64,000 nt of DNA from NCBI GenBank assembly GCA_954871525.1, contig OX940865.1, positions 13,964,606-14,028,605 of the forward strand. The letters are read 5' to 3'. This document shows, piece after piece, positions 36,501-52,749 of this stretch; positions within the stretch are counted from its first letter, which is position 1, and every line of letters starts with the position of its first letter. A model generated the notes under the pieces. It was given only the letters and a program-made list of their open reading frames with translations. It searched no databases and had not been told where the DNA came from. The stretch is from Parietaria judaica (taxonomy: Eukaryota; Streptophyta; Magnoliopsida; Rosales; Urticaceae). The position numbers were made by a program, and so were the translations under genes.

Positions 36501-37098
36501 GGACAGACTCCGATCTCCCGAGCGTCATGACCTGCGCTAATTACCTCAAACTTCCCCCTTACTCGTCAAAGGTACGCTTCTTGACCTCAAACCTCTCCTA
36601 GGTTAGTAGTCTTAAACTATAGGATTATAAAACATGTTCAATCATCAAAAAGAAATCAAAATCATGACAAAACATTATGATTTCTATTCTATAAGAATTC
36701 TCTCTTATTCTAATCGATATTGCCAAAGTAATTTCTGTAGAAGTTTTTAAATATTTCATGAAGAAGAATCCGTGTTCCGTTACGTGAATCCGGAGGAGAC
36801 GAAGACTAGTTGTGGAGATTTATTAATTCTTGTATCTTGCTATTAATTTATTTATTTTGCTGCTATCTAAAAATGCGGGATAATTAGATAGGTTCGTCGC
36901 TAATCTTTTCGCCCCTAGGATAGAACATTATCTTGTATTGACTCTAGATAAAGATGAATATATCTCTACAATGAAATACAATTGCAATCACCTCTGAATA
37001 TACTCTCTCTCTATATATATATTATATTTCAGGAGACGATGAGAGAGAAGATGGTGTATGCGATAACAGAAGGGCAAGGATCGTTTCACCTGTCGTGA
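27529..37098 (+). CDS. UPL4: HECT E3 ubiquitin ligase UPL4
   Basis: Seventeen coding exons join in frame to about 1525 residues (Arabidopsis UPL4 is about 1500): 27529-28155, 28761-28871, 29290-29406, 29495-29653, 30007-30168, 30731-30883, 31118-31239, 31663-32782, 33200-34105, 34321-34653, 34874-35104, 35190-35294, 35430-35510, 35594-35662, 35962-36090, 36485-36571, 37033-37098. The N terminus ([22 protein letters not shown]) is UPL3/4-like, followed by armadillo-type helical repeats (about 110-690). The C-terminal HECT domain (about 1145-1525) ends with the active-site Cys near residue 1492 in [14 protein letters not shown] and the final GSFHLS. It accepts ubiquitin from an E2 as a thioester and transfers it to substrates. 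The gene has a 5' UTR intron (26731-27520). Several introns hold transposon remnants, but every splice site looks sound. Confidence 0.95.
28942..29052. repeat. hAT-like remnant in UPL4 intron 2
   Basis: Recurring ggtaccc words end in cccggtttcacccctag, whose reverse complement starts ctaggggtgaaaccggg, a common form of plant hAT terminus. The other end and a target duplication were not found. Confidence 0.35.
30400..30660. repeat. Possible LTR-derived fragment in UPL4 intron 5
   Basis: A block with distinct, less AT-rich composition contains a near-palindrome (agattaggaaatcctaatct) and an ataaaatgat poly(A)-signal-like stretch. It resembles solo LTR debris. No paired LTR or primer binding site was confirmed. 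Confidence 0.25.
31245..31615. repeat. hAT-like word-repeat remnant in UPL4 intron 7
   Basis: Words of the form actggtttaccggaaacc, accagtttatcgg and aaccagtatcgg recur, and the right side reads ttaccaatattacacctacc. This matches the style of the hAT elements elsewhere in the window, but no clean target duplication is visible. Confidence 0.35.
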
Positions 37099-38522
37099 GT
37101 AGGAATGATAAGTAGTTGTAATTATTAGAATAGTGAGTGAGTGAGTGTTCATAATCGACACTGTATAGCTCTGCCCTCTGCTTGCTTCAAGTAAATATCT
37201 ATTATTATTTATCTATCTATATACAGTTTCATTAAGTTTATGGCATAAGTTGGCCTTTCTTTTTAGCTTTCTAGTTTAGACATGTACAGAAATTTCTTTT
37301 TGAAATATTTATTATATGATGCCATTAATAGTTCAGCAGTTTCCATCCATAAATAAATAAATAAATGCGAGTCTGCTATTTTCAGCTGTTATTTTTTTTT
37401 TTTTAATTTTACACCATGTTTTTGTAATTATATATTTTTCAGTTGGTTTTTAATATATTGGATTTTGACCGTAATACCTGATACTTAAAGAGTTGTGCAC
37501 TTGCGAAAATCTCTTCAGTTATGTATTGGCCCGGTACATAATGTCGTAACTCATAAATCAATCAACATTGCAAAATAGTTAAATGGTTTCATAAAATAAA
37601 AACTGTATACATATTTATTTGTACAGTATAGTGCTATCATGCATTTAGCTCATTCAAAGTTGTGATTAAACTAGGCCATTTTACTCTGTACAAGATCCTT
37701 TTCAGTGTATATCGGTAACATAATCTCCTAAAATCAATCTCTCAAAATATTGACACTGAAAAAAGCTCAAATTCGTGCGTTATATACATGCTTTAATAAA
37801 TAAACCAAGATTGGCAATAATCAAATGTAGAGCTAAGTGTTTTAAATAAGTTCTTCATGCATGTTTTTAACACCATGTCTTACTAACACGTGGCCAAATC
37901 GCATTTTACAGGGCACGCTTATAAAGCGCATTTTTTTAACACCATTTCATTAATGCAAAATGGTGAATTCGGTAAATTTGATATGGTATTTTACGGGTTA
38001 ACACCCTTCTTAGTGGAGCTCTATTAGTTAGCGTCGAAGGGTGTCGAGGCTGAGTGTAGTGTTACATTTAGCGTTGTACTATTCACAACGTCAAAGACTT
38101 TTATTTTTAACATTTTAAAATACAACGATTAAATTTGCACAAAATACAATCATATAAAAAATAAATACAAAACACAATTACATTAGAAATAAATATAAAA
38201 AAATAAGAGCATAAGAAACAATAAAATTTGCACAAAACACAATCATATTAAAACTCAATACAGAACACAATTACATTAAAAATAAATCTAAAGAAATAAG
38301 AGCATAAGAAACCATAATTCTTTTAAGTTATATAATTAGTAATAAAACAAATAAATATAGGAGTATCAGTATAAATCAAAGATAAAAATAATACAAATAG
38401 AGTGAAAAATAAAGTGAGAAATAAAATTACGTTAGAAAAAGATTATTATATATTAAAAAATAAAATAAGAAATAGAGAGGTAGGTCGAGATACCTCAATA
38501 CCATCATAAAAAATTGTCTTAA
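37099..38522. other. Intergenic with a short tandem duplication
   Basis: 3' flank of UPL4 and AT-rich DNA, no gene seen. A unit of about 93 bp beginning aaatttgcacaaaa and ending gagcataagaaac is tandemly repeated at about 38130-38222 and 38224-38314. Confidence 0.5.
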
Positions 38523-38731
38523 AAACAAACAAGAGAACAACCAAGCTTGCTTGGCCAAGTGATAACTCCACCACTCCTCTATTCAAAAGGTCATAGGTTC
38601 AAACATTCATGGGTCTCAAATGACATTATTGAATAATGTCACCTGTTATTACACTGAATATATCTAAATCATGCGAGAGTGCATCGTAATAACAGATAGT
38701 GCCACTCATTCAGAAAACAAACAAACAAGAG
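38523..38731 (+). mobile_element. tRNA-derived SINE, copy 1
   Basis: A head with an A-box-like ggccaagtgataactcc and a B-box-like ggttcaaacattc lies about 35 bp apart, as in tRNA-derived SINEs with Pol III promoters. The 13-bp direct repeat aaacaaacaagag flanks it at 38523-38535 and 38719-38731. The element proper is about 183 bp and ends just upstream of the HCF152 leader. A related copy lies at 61735. Confidence 0.8.
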
Positions 38732-38841
38732 GACTCCTTGTATACTCGAGGTAGTCCCCCCAATTTCCACTCATTAATCCTATCTTCTCTCTCTCTTCAA
38801 CAACAAGATTCAAACTTTGATCTCTGTGTGATGGGCAAGCC

Positions 38842-41025
38842 ATGAACTTCAGACCACCGTTGAGCCCCCTCTCTCCGACTCCGACCACCCAACACCCACC
38901 TCCCAACGCTCCCTCTCTCCGCCTCAAAACCACCACAATCCGACACGTCACCACTCAGCCTAACGACGCTAATCCCTCACTCTCTCTCTCCTCCAAAACC
39001 CCATCGCAGGACCACCAGCTCTTGGCGCTCCTCCGCGAGAGGAAGACCGACGACGCCTGGCTGCTCTACACCCACGTCCCGCACCTTCCCAGCGCCACGT
39101 GCCTCAGCCGCCTCGTCGCGCAGCTCTCCTACCGCTCCGGCGATGAGAGCCTCGCCCGCGCGCAGGCCGTCGTCACGCGCCTGCGTGGCGAGCGCCAGCT
39201 GGGGCGCCTCGACGCCAATGCGCTCGGCCTCCTCGCTGCCGCGGCTGCCCGCGCGGGCCACACGCGCTACGCCGCGTCAGTCGTCAAGTCCATGCTGCGC
39301 TCCGGCTACCTCCCGCACGTCAAGTCCTGGAGCGCCGTCGTGAGCCGCCTCGCCGCCGGGGATGGCAGCGAAGGGGCCGAGGAAGCGCTGGCACTCTTTC
39401 GCTCCGTCTGCCGACGTGTGGCGCGCGTGCCTGGGTTGGAACCTGAGCTGACTGCCGATTCCCGGCCTGATACGGCCGCGTTCAATGCGGCGCTCAACGC
39501 GTGTGCGAATCTCGGCAATTCGAAGGCGTTCTTGAAGCTGTTCGAGGAAATGCCGGACTGGGGCTGCGAGCCTGACGCGCTGACCTACAACGTGATGATC
39601 AAGCTCTGCGCCCGAGCCGGCCGGAAGGATTTGCTGGTGTTCGTGTTGGAAAGGATTCTCGAGACGGAAATCGCTTTCTGCGTTTCAACGCTGCACTCGT
39701 TGGTGGCCGCTTACGTCGGGTTCGGCGACTTGGAAGCTGCGGAGAAGATGGTTCAGGCGATGAGGGAGGGAAGGAGGGACCTTTGCCAGGTTTTAAAGGG
39801 TTTAAATAGAGGAGAGAGCGGTAAAAATGAGCGGGAAATATTCGAGAAGTTGCTGCCGAACTCGATGGTTTCCGGCGACTCGGAGCCGCCATTGTTGCCA
39901 AAAGTTTTTTCTCCGAATTCGAGAATGTACACTACCCTTATGAAGGGTTACATGAAAGTCGGGAGGGTGACCGACACAGTCCGTATGCTCGAAGCGATGC
40001 GGCAACAACCTGATGACGCCAGTCGCCCCGACCACGTCAGCTACACAACAGTCGTTTCAGCATTCGTGAATTCCGGCTCAATGGACCGGGCCCGGCAGGT
40101 GCTCGCCGAGATGACTAGAATTAAGGTACCAGCGAACCGGATAACCTACAACATCCTCCTGAAGGGCTACTGTAAGCAGCTCCAGATCGGGAAGGCGAAG
40201 GAGCTTCTGAAGGAGATGGCGGAAGAAGCCATGATTGAACCCGATGTTGTTTCGTACAACATATTAATCGACGGGTGTATCCTCGTCGATGACAGCCTCG
40301 GCGCCTTGTCGTTTTTCAACGAAATGCGGGAGAGAGGAATTGCTCCGACGAAGATCAGCTACACGACACTAATGAAAGCCTTTGCATTGTCGGGTCAAGC
40401 AAAGCTCGCACACAAGGTGTTCGACGAAATGCTCAACGACCCTAGGGTTAGGGCTGACATCATTGCATGGAACATGTTGGTCGAAGCGTACAGCCGGCTA
40501 GGGTTGATCGAGGAAGCGAAGAAGGTTGTTCAGAGGATGAGGGAGAGCGGCCACTTCCCCAATGTCGCAACGTACGGTAGTTTGGCTAATGGGATCGCGT
40601 TGGCTAGAAAGCCAGGGGAGGCGCTTTTGCTTTGGACTGAGGTGAAGGAGCGGTGCACCGGGAAAACCAGTGGAGAAAATCCCGACTCACCGCTGGCACC
40701 CCCGCTGAAACCGGACGAAGGGCTGTTAGATACATTAGCCGATATATGCGTGAGAGCGGCATTTTTCAAGAAAGCTTTGGAGATCGTGGCGTGCATGGAA
40801 GAGAACGGGATTTCTCCGAACAAGACGAAGTTCACCCGGATTTACGTGGAAATGCATTCGAAGATGTTTACGAGCAAGCACGCTTCGCAAGCGAGGCAGG
40901 ACCGGAGGAAAGATCGGAAACGAGCGGCGGAGGCCTTCAAGTTCTGGTTGGGGTTGCCTAATTCATACTATGGGAGTGAATGGAGGTTGGAGCCTGCTGA
41001 TGAGAAGGATTATCCTGATGATTGA
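38842..41025 (+). CDS. HCF152: Chloroplast PPR protein HCF152
   Basis: Intronless, 727 residues. The N-terminal 50 or so residues are Ser/Thr/Pro-rich with few acids (MNFRPPLSPLSPTPTTQ), a chloroplast transit peptide. A tandem series of 35-residue PPR motifs follows, for example DALTYNVMIKLCARAGR, DHVSYTTVVSAFVNSGS, NRITYNILLKGYCKQLQ, DVVSYNILIDGC and DIIAWNMLVEAYSRLG. The C-terminal AAEAFKFWLGLPNSYYGSEW is characteristic of HCF152 from memory. This P-class PPR protein binds RNA in the chloroplast psbB operon and is needed for processing and stability of petB-containing transcripts. The first half of the gene is strikingly GC-rich. It converges tail-to-tail with MCM8, the same neighbour as recalled for Arabidopsis. 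Confidence 0.92.
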   Translation: MNFRPPLSPLSPTPTTQHPPPNAPSLRLKTTTIRHVTTQPNDANPSLSLSSKTPSQDHQLLALLRERKTDDAWLLYTHVPHLPSATCLSRLVAQLSYRSGDESLARAQAVVTRLRGERQLGRLDANALGLLAAAAARAGHTRYAASVVKSMLRSGYLPHVKSWSAVVSRLAAGDGSEGAEEALALFRSVCRRVARVPGLEPELTADSRPDTAAFNAALNACANLGNSKAFLKLFEEMPDWGCEPDALTYNVMIKLCARAGRKDLLVFVLERILETEIAFCVSTLHSLVAAYVGFGDLEAAEKMVQAMREGRRDLCQVLKGLNRGESGKNEREIFEKLLPNSMVSGDSEPPLLPKVFSPNSRMYTTLMKGYMKVGRVTDTVRMLEAMRQQPDDASRPDHVSYTTVVSAFVNSGSMDRARQVLAEMTRIKVPANRITYNILLKGYCKQLQIGKAKELLKEMAEEAMIEPDVVSYNILIDGCILVDDSLGALSFFNEMRERGIAPTKISYTTLMKAFALSGQAKLAHKVFDEMLNDPRVRADIIAWNMLVEAYSRLGLIEEAKKVVQRMRESGHFPNVATYGSLANGIALARKPGEALLLWTEVKERCTGKTSGENPDSPLAPPLKPDEGLLDTLADICVRAAFFKKALEIVACMEENGISPNKTKFTRIYVEMHSKMFTSKHASQARQDRRKDRKRAAEAFKFWLGLPNSYYGSEWRLEPADEKDYPDD

Positions 41026-41536
41026 TTCTATGTTATTTGATATAATATTGAGAAAAGAATACGAGCTCTTGTACTTTACTGCGCAGAGACACTGTATTAT
41101 ACACTTGATACATGATATACTGTGCATATAATTTATGTTTTTGGCTCTCTTTATCTATATATAATTGATTATGTATTTAGGTATTTTCATTAAGCAGGGG
41201 CGTAAGAACTATTTTACAATAAATTTAGTTTCTAACTACGTACATAGGTTTAATTTAGTGAAATTTCCCATAGAACAACAATAGGAGTGTTTTTCCCGGT
41301 CTCACTCCCGAATCAGTAGACCGGTGTGGTAACGTTAATCAGTAAAATGTTCTTATATCTCTTTCTCTGCATATATAATAGGGAGAATAAGTTTGTTGAT
41401 TATGAAGTATTAATTGGGGAGAGAATAGCTTACCTCTCGAATAGCAGATGTTTAATTATGCTTCTTTCTTCATCAATTTAAACTTGAATTCTATAAGTTT
41501 AATTGTAACAAAGAAGAGGGAAATGTGTGTGTCTTC
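41026..41536. other. Convergent 3' region between HCF152 and MCM8
   Basis: About 510 bp shared by two converging genes, so it must hold both 3' UTRs and terminators. AT-rich; no other feature is seen. Confidence 0.6.
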
Positions 41537-48692
<7,156 letters not shown>

Positions 48693-49415
48693 CGCCGGCG
48701 ATAGAGGTCCGACGACCTCTCTCCTTCACCTCTCCGGCTAGTCGGAAACCTCCGCTCTCTGGTTTTGGCGGGAAAAGATCAAAGAGAGAGAGAGATGAGA
48801 TTTTTTTTAATTTAGAAAAAGAAAAAAATGAATTACAAATGAGACGTGGAAGCTGCCAGAGCCAGATGAAATCGCAGCCGTCGATCTTCTCCGAAACTAT
48901 AAATCCGATGGATGAACGCCACGTGTCCGCCTTCTCTCTCTTCCTCCTCCTTCGGTGTCGACTCGAGAGTCGAGTGTCTTAAAAACGAGAAAATCATTTC
49001 TGGTTCGAATTCAAAACCCTCTTCGTTTCTCCAACAAACTCCATTGTTGGATCTCGGTTTCTTCCTCCCATTGACGACGAGCTTATCGGAGCATTCCAAC
49101 AGTATCTAGTACTGGCATAAACGAGGTATTTTTCCGGCTAGTTTTGGTCAAGTTTTTTCCTTTCTACGAACTTGAAGTTTTTTTTTTTTGCTGAACTCTT
49201 AGGTTTGTGCACAGTGTGTACTGTATTGAATCTGCATTTTTTCGATTTTTATGAATTTATCATAAAATTCAAGCAGAAGTACTTGCGATTTTATCGCGAG
49301 CTTGTTTTTTTTTTTTTTTTTTTCTTTTGAGATTTTAGGTTTTGATAGTGTGTACTGTATTGCGTGTGTTTTTTTCATGATTTTTTTTTGTTTTCGATTT
49401 TTCTAGGTTTAATCA
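48693..49415. promoter_or_regulatory. Bidirectional promoter of MCM8 and the PWWP gene
   Basis: About 720 bp separate the two divergent start codons. On the PWWP side a 5' UTR intron runs 49126-49406 (acgag|gtattt ... ttctag|gttt). A GA repeat lies at 48782-48796. The core promoter region between about 48700 and 49000 contains an E2F-type site. Confidence 0.7.
48763..48776. promoter_or_regulatory. E2F binding site
   Basis: TTTTGGCGGGAAAA contains GGCGGGAAA, a full match to the plant E2F consensus, about 70 bp upstream of the MCM8 start codon. MCM genes are classic E2F targets at G1/S. The site could act on the PWWP gene too. Confidence 0.75.
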
Positions 49416-52028
49416 ATGTCTGAGAAATCTGAGCATGTTGACCTTGGCTCTGAAATCGTTTCGACTGAAGCAAGCTGTGTAAATGGAATGAACGATGTCG
49501 TTTTTACTGGTTCTGCTGCGGAAGAAGAAGAAGCTAACGAGCTGAGCAAGGAGGGTTTGGAAATGGAAGCTGAAAAGAGAGACGGGGTTGAGTCGAGCGG
49601 AGTTGGCGTAGGGGAAGGTAAAGGGGAGAAAATGGAAGATCTTTCTGTTGGGGAAGGTGTTGAAGATGAAGAGACTGATTTGAAACCGTCTCGTGGTTGT
49701 GTGAATGAGGTTCCGGGTTTGGCTGGGGAGGGAAAATTGGGTACGGGAAGCATTGAAGGGGTCGATTTAGTGGTAGACGAGACCGGAGAGAAAGGGTCGT
49801 CTGAAGTCGAAAAGGATAACGAGGAAACTGCTAAGGTGGAAAGTTTCGAGGCACTGCCTTCTGTTTCTGAGGTTTTGGAGCACATGCCTGCAGAAAATAC
49901 AGAGTCTGTTAGGGTTTCAGCAAATGATATCTCGATCGTAGAAGATGAAATGGAAGTTGACTTTGATGAGTCACTGAATCAGAGAGACTCTAAGGTCAAC
50001 ATCGGCTCCGAGGCTACCTCGGTTATAGGAGATGAAATGAAAGTTGACTTTGATGAGTTGAATCAAAGTGACTCAAAGGTCAACATCGGCTCTGATACTA
50101 CCCCGGTCATAGAAGATGAAATGAAGGTTGACTTTGATGAGTCCTTGACTCCAAAAGACTCCGGAGTCAACAGTAAAGCTGAGGCTGCAACTTCCGATGA
50201 GCCGCATAGTGGGAAATCCAAAATTGAAACCGAGGCAGAACCGAAGAAAAGCACAAAGGAATCTGATGCAATCGATATCGTTATTGACCTAACTCCAAAA
50301 AAGGGGGTCCCAAAAGATGGGAAGAAAAAGTCAACAGCCTCGAAACCAGACTTCAAGATTGGCGATTTGGTATGGGGTAAAGTCAGAAGCCATCCGTGGT
50401 GGCCCGGGCAGATATGCGATCCTAAAGCTGCCTCGAAAAAGGCAAAAAGGTATTTCAAAAGAGATGCCTTCCTTATAGCTTATTATGGTGATAACACATT
50501 CGCGTGGAACGAATCGACGCTGATGAAGCCCTTTCTCGAAAACTTTTCCCAAATGGAGAAACAGAGCCACACCGAAGATTTTCACTTTGCAGTCGATTGC
50601 GCTTTGGAGGAGATCTCGAGACGGGTGGAGTTTTCTCTGATTTGCCCCTGTGTCTCCGAAGAAATTTACGAGGAGGTCAAATCCCAGATAATAGTCAACG
50701 CCGGCATCCAGGAAGAATTCAGTAAGAGAGAAGGTGGAGATCGTTCTGTAACTGTCTCATCGTTCAAACCTGCCAAGCTTCTCGATTATATCAAAGAACT
50801 AGCTCAAAACCCTAAGGATGGCGCTAATGACAGACTCGAATTCGCAGTGTCACAATCAGAACTTTCGGCTTTTTCCCACTGGAAGGGTTATCCTCAGCTT
50901 CCAGAGTTCACTGTGCTTGGAATGATCCTGGAGAACGATGCTGACGTGCCCTTATCAAGCGAGAACAAACAATCCGGTGAAGGGAAAGATCATGATTTGG
51001 CTTCTAAGATAGAAACGAGCAAATCCTCGTCCCGAAAACGTAAGCTCGAATCTAAGGTTAGTACTAATACGAGTAGTAAAGAGAAGAACACTTCGGATCT
51101 GGTGGCTGAGAAGAAGAAGCCTAAGACTCTCATCAAAGAAAACCTTGCACAGCGAAAAGCTATGGGTAAGAAACGCAAAGCTAGAGATAATATTTCGTCT
51201 CCGGAGCCGGAAGTAAGTTTGGTAAAAGAGGAAGGAAATAAAAATGTTCAGAGTCCGAGGCCAAGTTTCAGAGTAGGAGAAAGTATCCGTCGGGTCGCTA
51301 GCCAGCTAAACGGGTCAAGCCCGATTCTCAAGAACGGAATCAAAGAGCCCCAGAGCAAGGACGAAAAGACAAAAACGCCCGAGGAACCGGAACCTGAAAA
51401 AGAACCAGAATTGAACGAAAACAACACCTCTGAGGAGGATAACTCAAGCTCTGAGGACGACGAGCAGTCTCTGGAGGACATTTTCGGCGGAAAAAAGCCA
51501 ACTGCCAAAAGGAACAAGTCAGCCAAACTAGGGGACCTTCCTCACCAGATAGGCCCAATGGACGATTCATATTGGTCAGAAAGAATCGGTCGAAGCGTTC
51601 CCGAGAAAGAAGATGAGAATCCTGATTTGCCACTCAGGTCGAGCCGGATGGAAGAAGACGGAACTGCCCCTGAATCAGACGCGAAGAAGGAAATATCAGA
51701 ATCGGCTCTCGAGAACAAAGAAGAAGAAGACCCGTCACCGACTGCTCTGATTCTCAACTTCTCAGACTCGAATTCGGTTCCTTCTGAAACCAACCTGAAC
51801 AAGATCTTCGGGCACTACGGGTCTCTGAGCGAAGCCGAGACCGAGATCCTCAAGAAGAGCAACCGGGCCAAAGTCATTTTCAAAAAACGTTCCGATGCCG
51901 AAACGGCTTTCAGCAGTGCTGGAAAATACAGCACGTTTGGGCCTGCGCTCGTCAGCTACCGCCTCAAGTATCTGGCTTCCTCACCGGCCAAAGCCTCTCC
52001 GAAGAAAAAACGGAGCGACGCAGAATAA
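49416..52028 (+). CDS. PWWP-domain chromatin protein
   Basis: A single coding exon of 870 residues. The N-terminal 300 residues are acidic and low in complexity and include three tandem copies of a unit of about 31 residues (EDEMKVDFDES...SKVNIGS) at about 172-255. The PWWP domain is near 312-400 (DFKIGDLVWGKVRSHPWWPG), a reader of methylated histone tails on nucleosomal DNA. Basic Lys/Arg-rich nuclear signals follow (SSRKRKLESK, KKRKARD). The C terminus (about 777-860) reads as an RRM-like fold (LILNFSDSNSVPSETNL, ILKKSNRAKVIFKKRSDAE). The layout matches the plant PDP family, which acts with FVE/MSI5 and PRC2 on H3K27me3; the exact member cannot be named. Head-to-head with MCM8. Confidence 0.88.
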   Translation: MSEKSEHVDLGSEIVSTEASCVNGMNDVVFTGSAAEEEEANELSKEGLEMEAEKRDGVESSGVGVGEGKGEKMEDLSVGEGVEDEETDLKPSRGCVNEVPGLAGEGKLGTGSIEGVDLVVDETGEKGSSEVEKDNEETAKVESFEALPSVSEVLEHMPAENTESVRVSANDISIVEDEMEVDFDESLNQRDSKVNIGSEATSVIGDEMKVDFDELNQSDSKVNIGSDTTPVIEDEMKVDFDESLTPKDSGVNSKAEAATSDEPHSGKSKIETEAEPKKSTKESDAIDIVIDLTPKKGVPKDGKKKSTASKPDFKIGDLVWGKVRSHPWWPGQICDPKAASKKAKRYFKRDAFLIAYYGDNTFAWNESTLMKPFLENFSQMEKQSHTEDFHFAVDCALEEISRRVEFSLICPCVSEEIYEEVKSQIIVNAGIQEEFSKREGGDRSVTVSSFKPAKLLDYIKELAQNPKDGANDRLEFAVSQSELSAFSHWKGYPQLPEFTVLGMILENDADVPLSSENKQSGEGKDHDLASKIETSKSSSRKRKLESKVSTNTSSKEKNTSDLVAEKKKPKTLIKENLAQRKAMGKKRKARDNISSPEPEVSLVKEEGNKNVQSPRPSFRVGESIRRVASQLNGSSPILKNGIKEPQSKDEKTKTPEEPEPEKEPELNENNTSEEDNSSSEDDEQSLEDIFGGKKPTAKRNKSAKLGDLPHQIGPMDDSYWSERIGRSVPEKEDENPDLPLRSSRMEEDGTAPESDAKKEISESALENKEEEDPSPTALILNFSDSNSVPSETNLNKIFGHYGSLSEAETEILKKSNRAKVIFKKRSDAETAFSSAGKYSTFGPALVSYRLKYLASSPAKASPKKKRSDAE

Positions 52029-52749
52029 ATAGTTATTAGTTTAGTCGAAGTTAGTGTATGGTTTTATTACTAGCTCTGTTTCTAATGAGGTAGGGTTTGG
52101 GGGATTTGGTAGTTAATTTTGTGAGTTTTTAAGTGAACTATGATGCTCTTCGTTTCTGTGAATGAAATTCCAAGATAATTTTATCCAATTCTAAACTCTT
52201 TTGTGCTGCCCCGGTTTAGTTTCGTTACCGAAGTGGAATTTTTTGTCGAAAAACGGGAACCTGGTTCGATATTAGTATTCCAATAATATTATTAATTGGC
52301 CAGTTCAAAACTGGAGTCCGTTTATGAGACTCAAACCATAAGAATTCCAAAAGCTCATTACCGAGTTCCAGTTTCACCCTTTTGAACGATTGCAAGCTTG
52401 TCCAAGTCAACGATGCATAAAATTGGCTCTCTTTTTTTTTTTTTCTATAAAAAACCGGGAACCAGCCTGAATATTTTGATACATATTTCAAATAATAATT
52501 GATTTAACAGCTTCCAGGATCCAGGTTTTTCTGAAAAAAAGACACCGAATCGGAAAAGGGTCAAGAGCCCGACACTGAAATGGTCAGGGATTGCAAACAA
52601 TGCATCAAAAACAATACATATATTTCTTCTATTAGAGTATTATATCTTGCATAACTATTACTAGCCAGTGAGCTCTGGCTTTCGAGTACAGCATTGAAAC
52701 GGCGAAATCACCGAATAAACTTATCCGAACAATTTTAAAGTCTTAATTG
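52029..52749. other. Convergent intergenic region
   Basis: Lies between the stop codons of two converging genes. Part of it (about 52210-52580) contains cgggaacctggttc- and ccgggaaccag-like words similar to the hAT-like remnants elsewhere. No ends or target duplication could be defined, and no gene is seen. Confidence 0.4.

Noticed and set aside
52210..52580. Complete hAT element between the PWWP and Ser-rich genes
   Set aside because: Word-like repeats are present, but no convincing paired ends or 8-bp duplication could be found.
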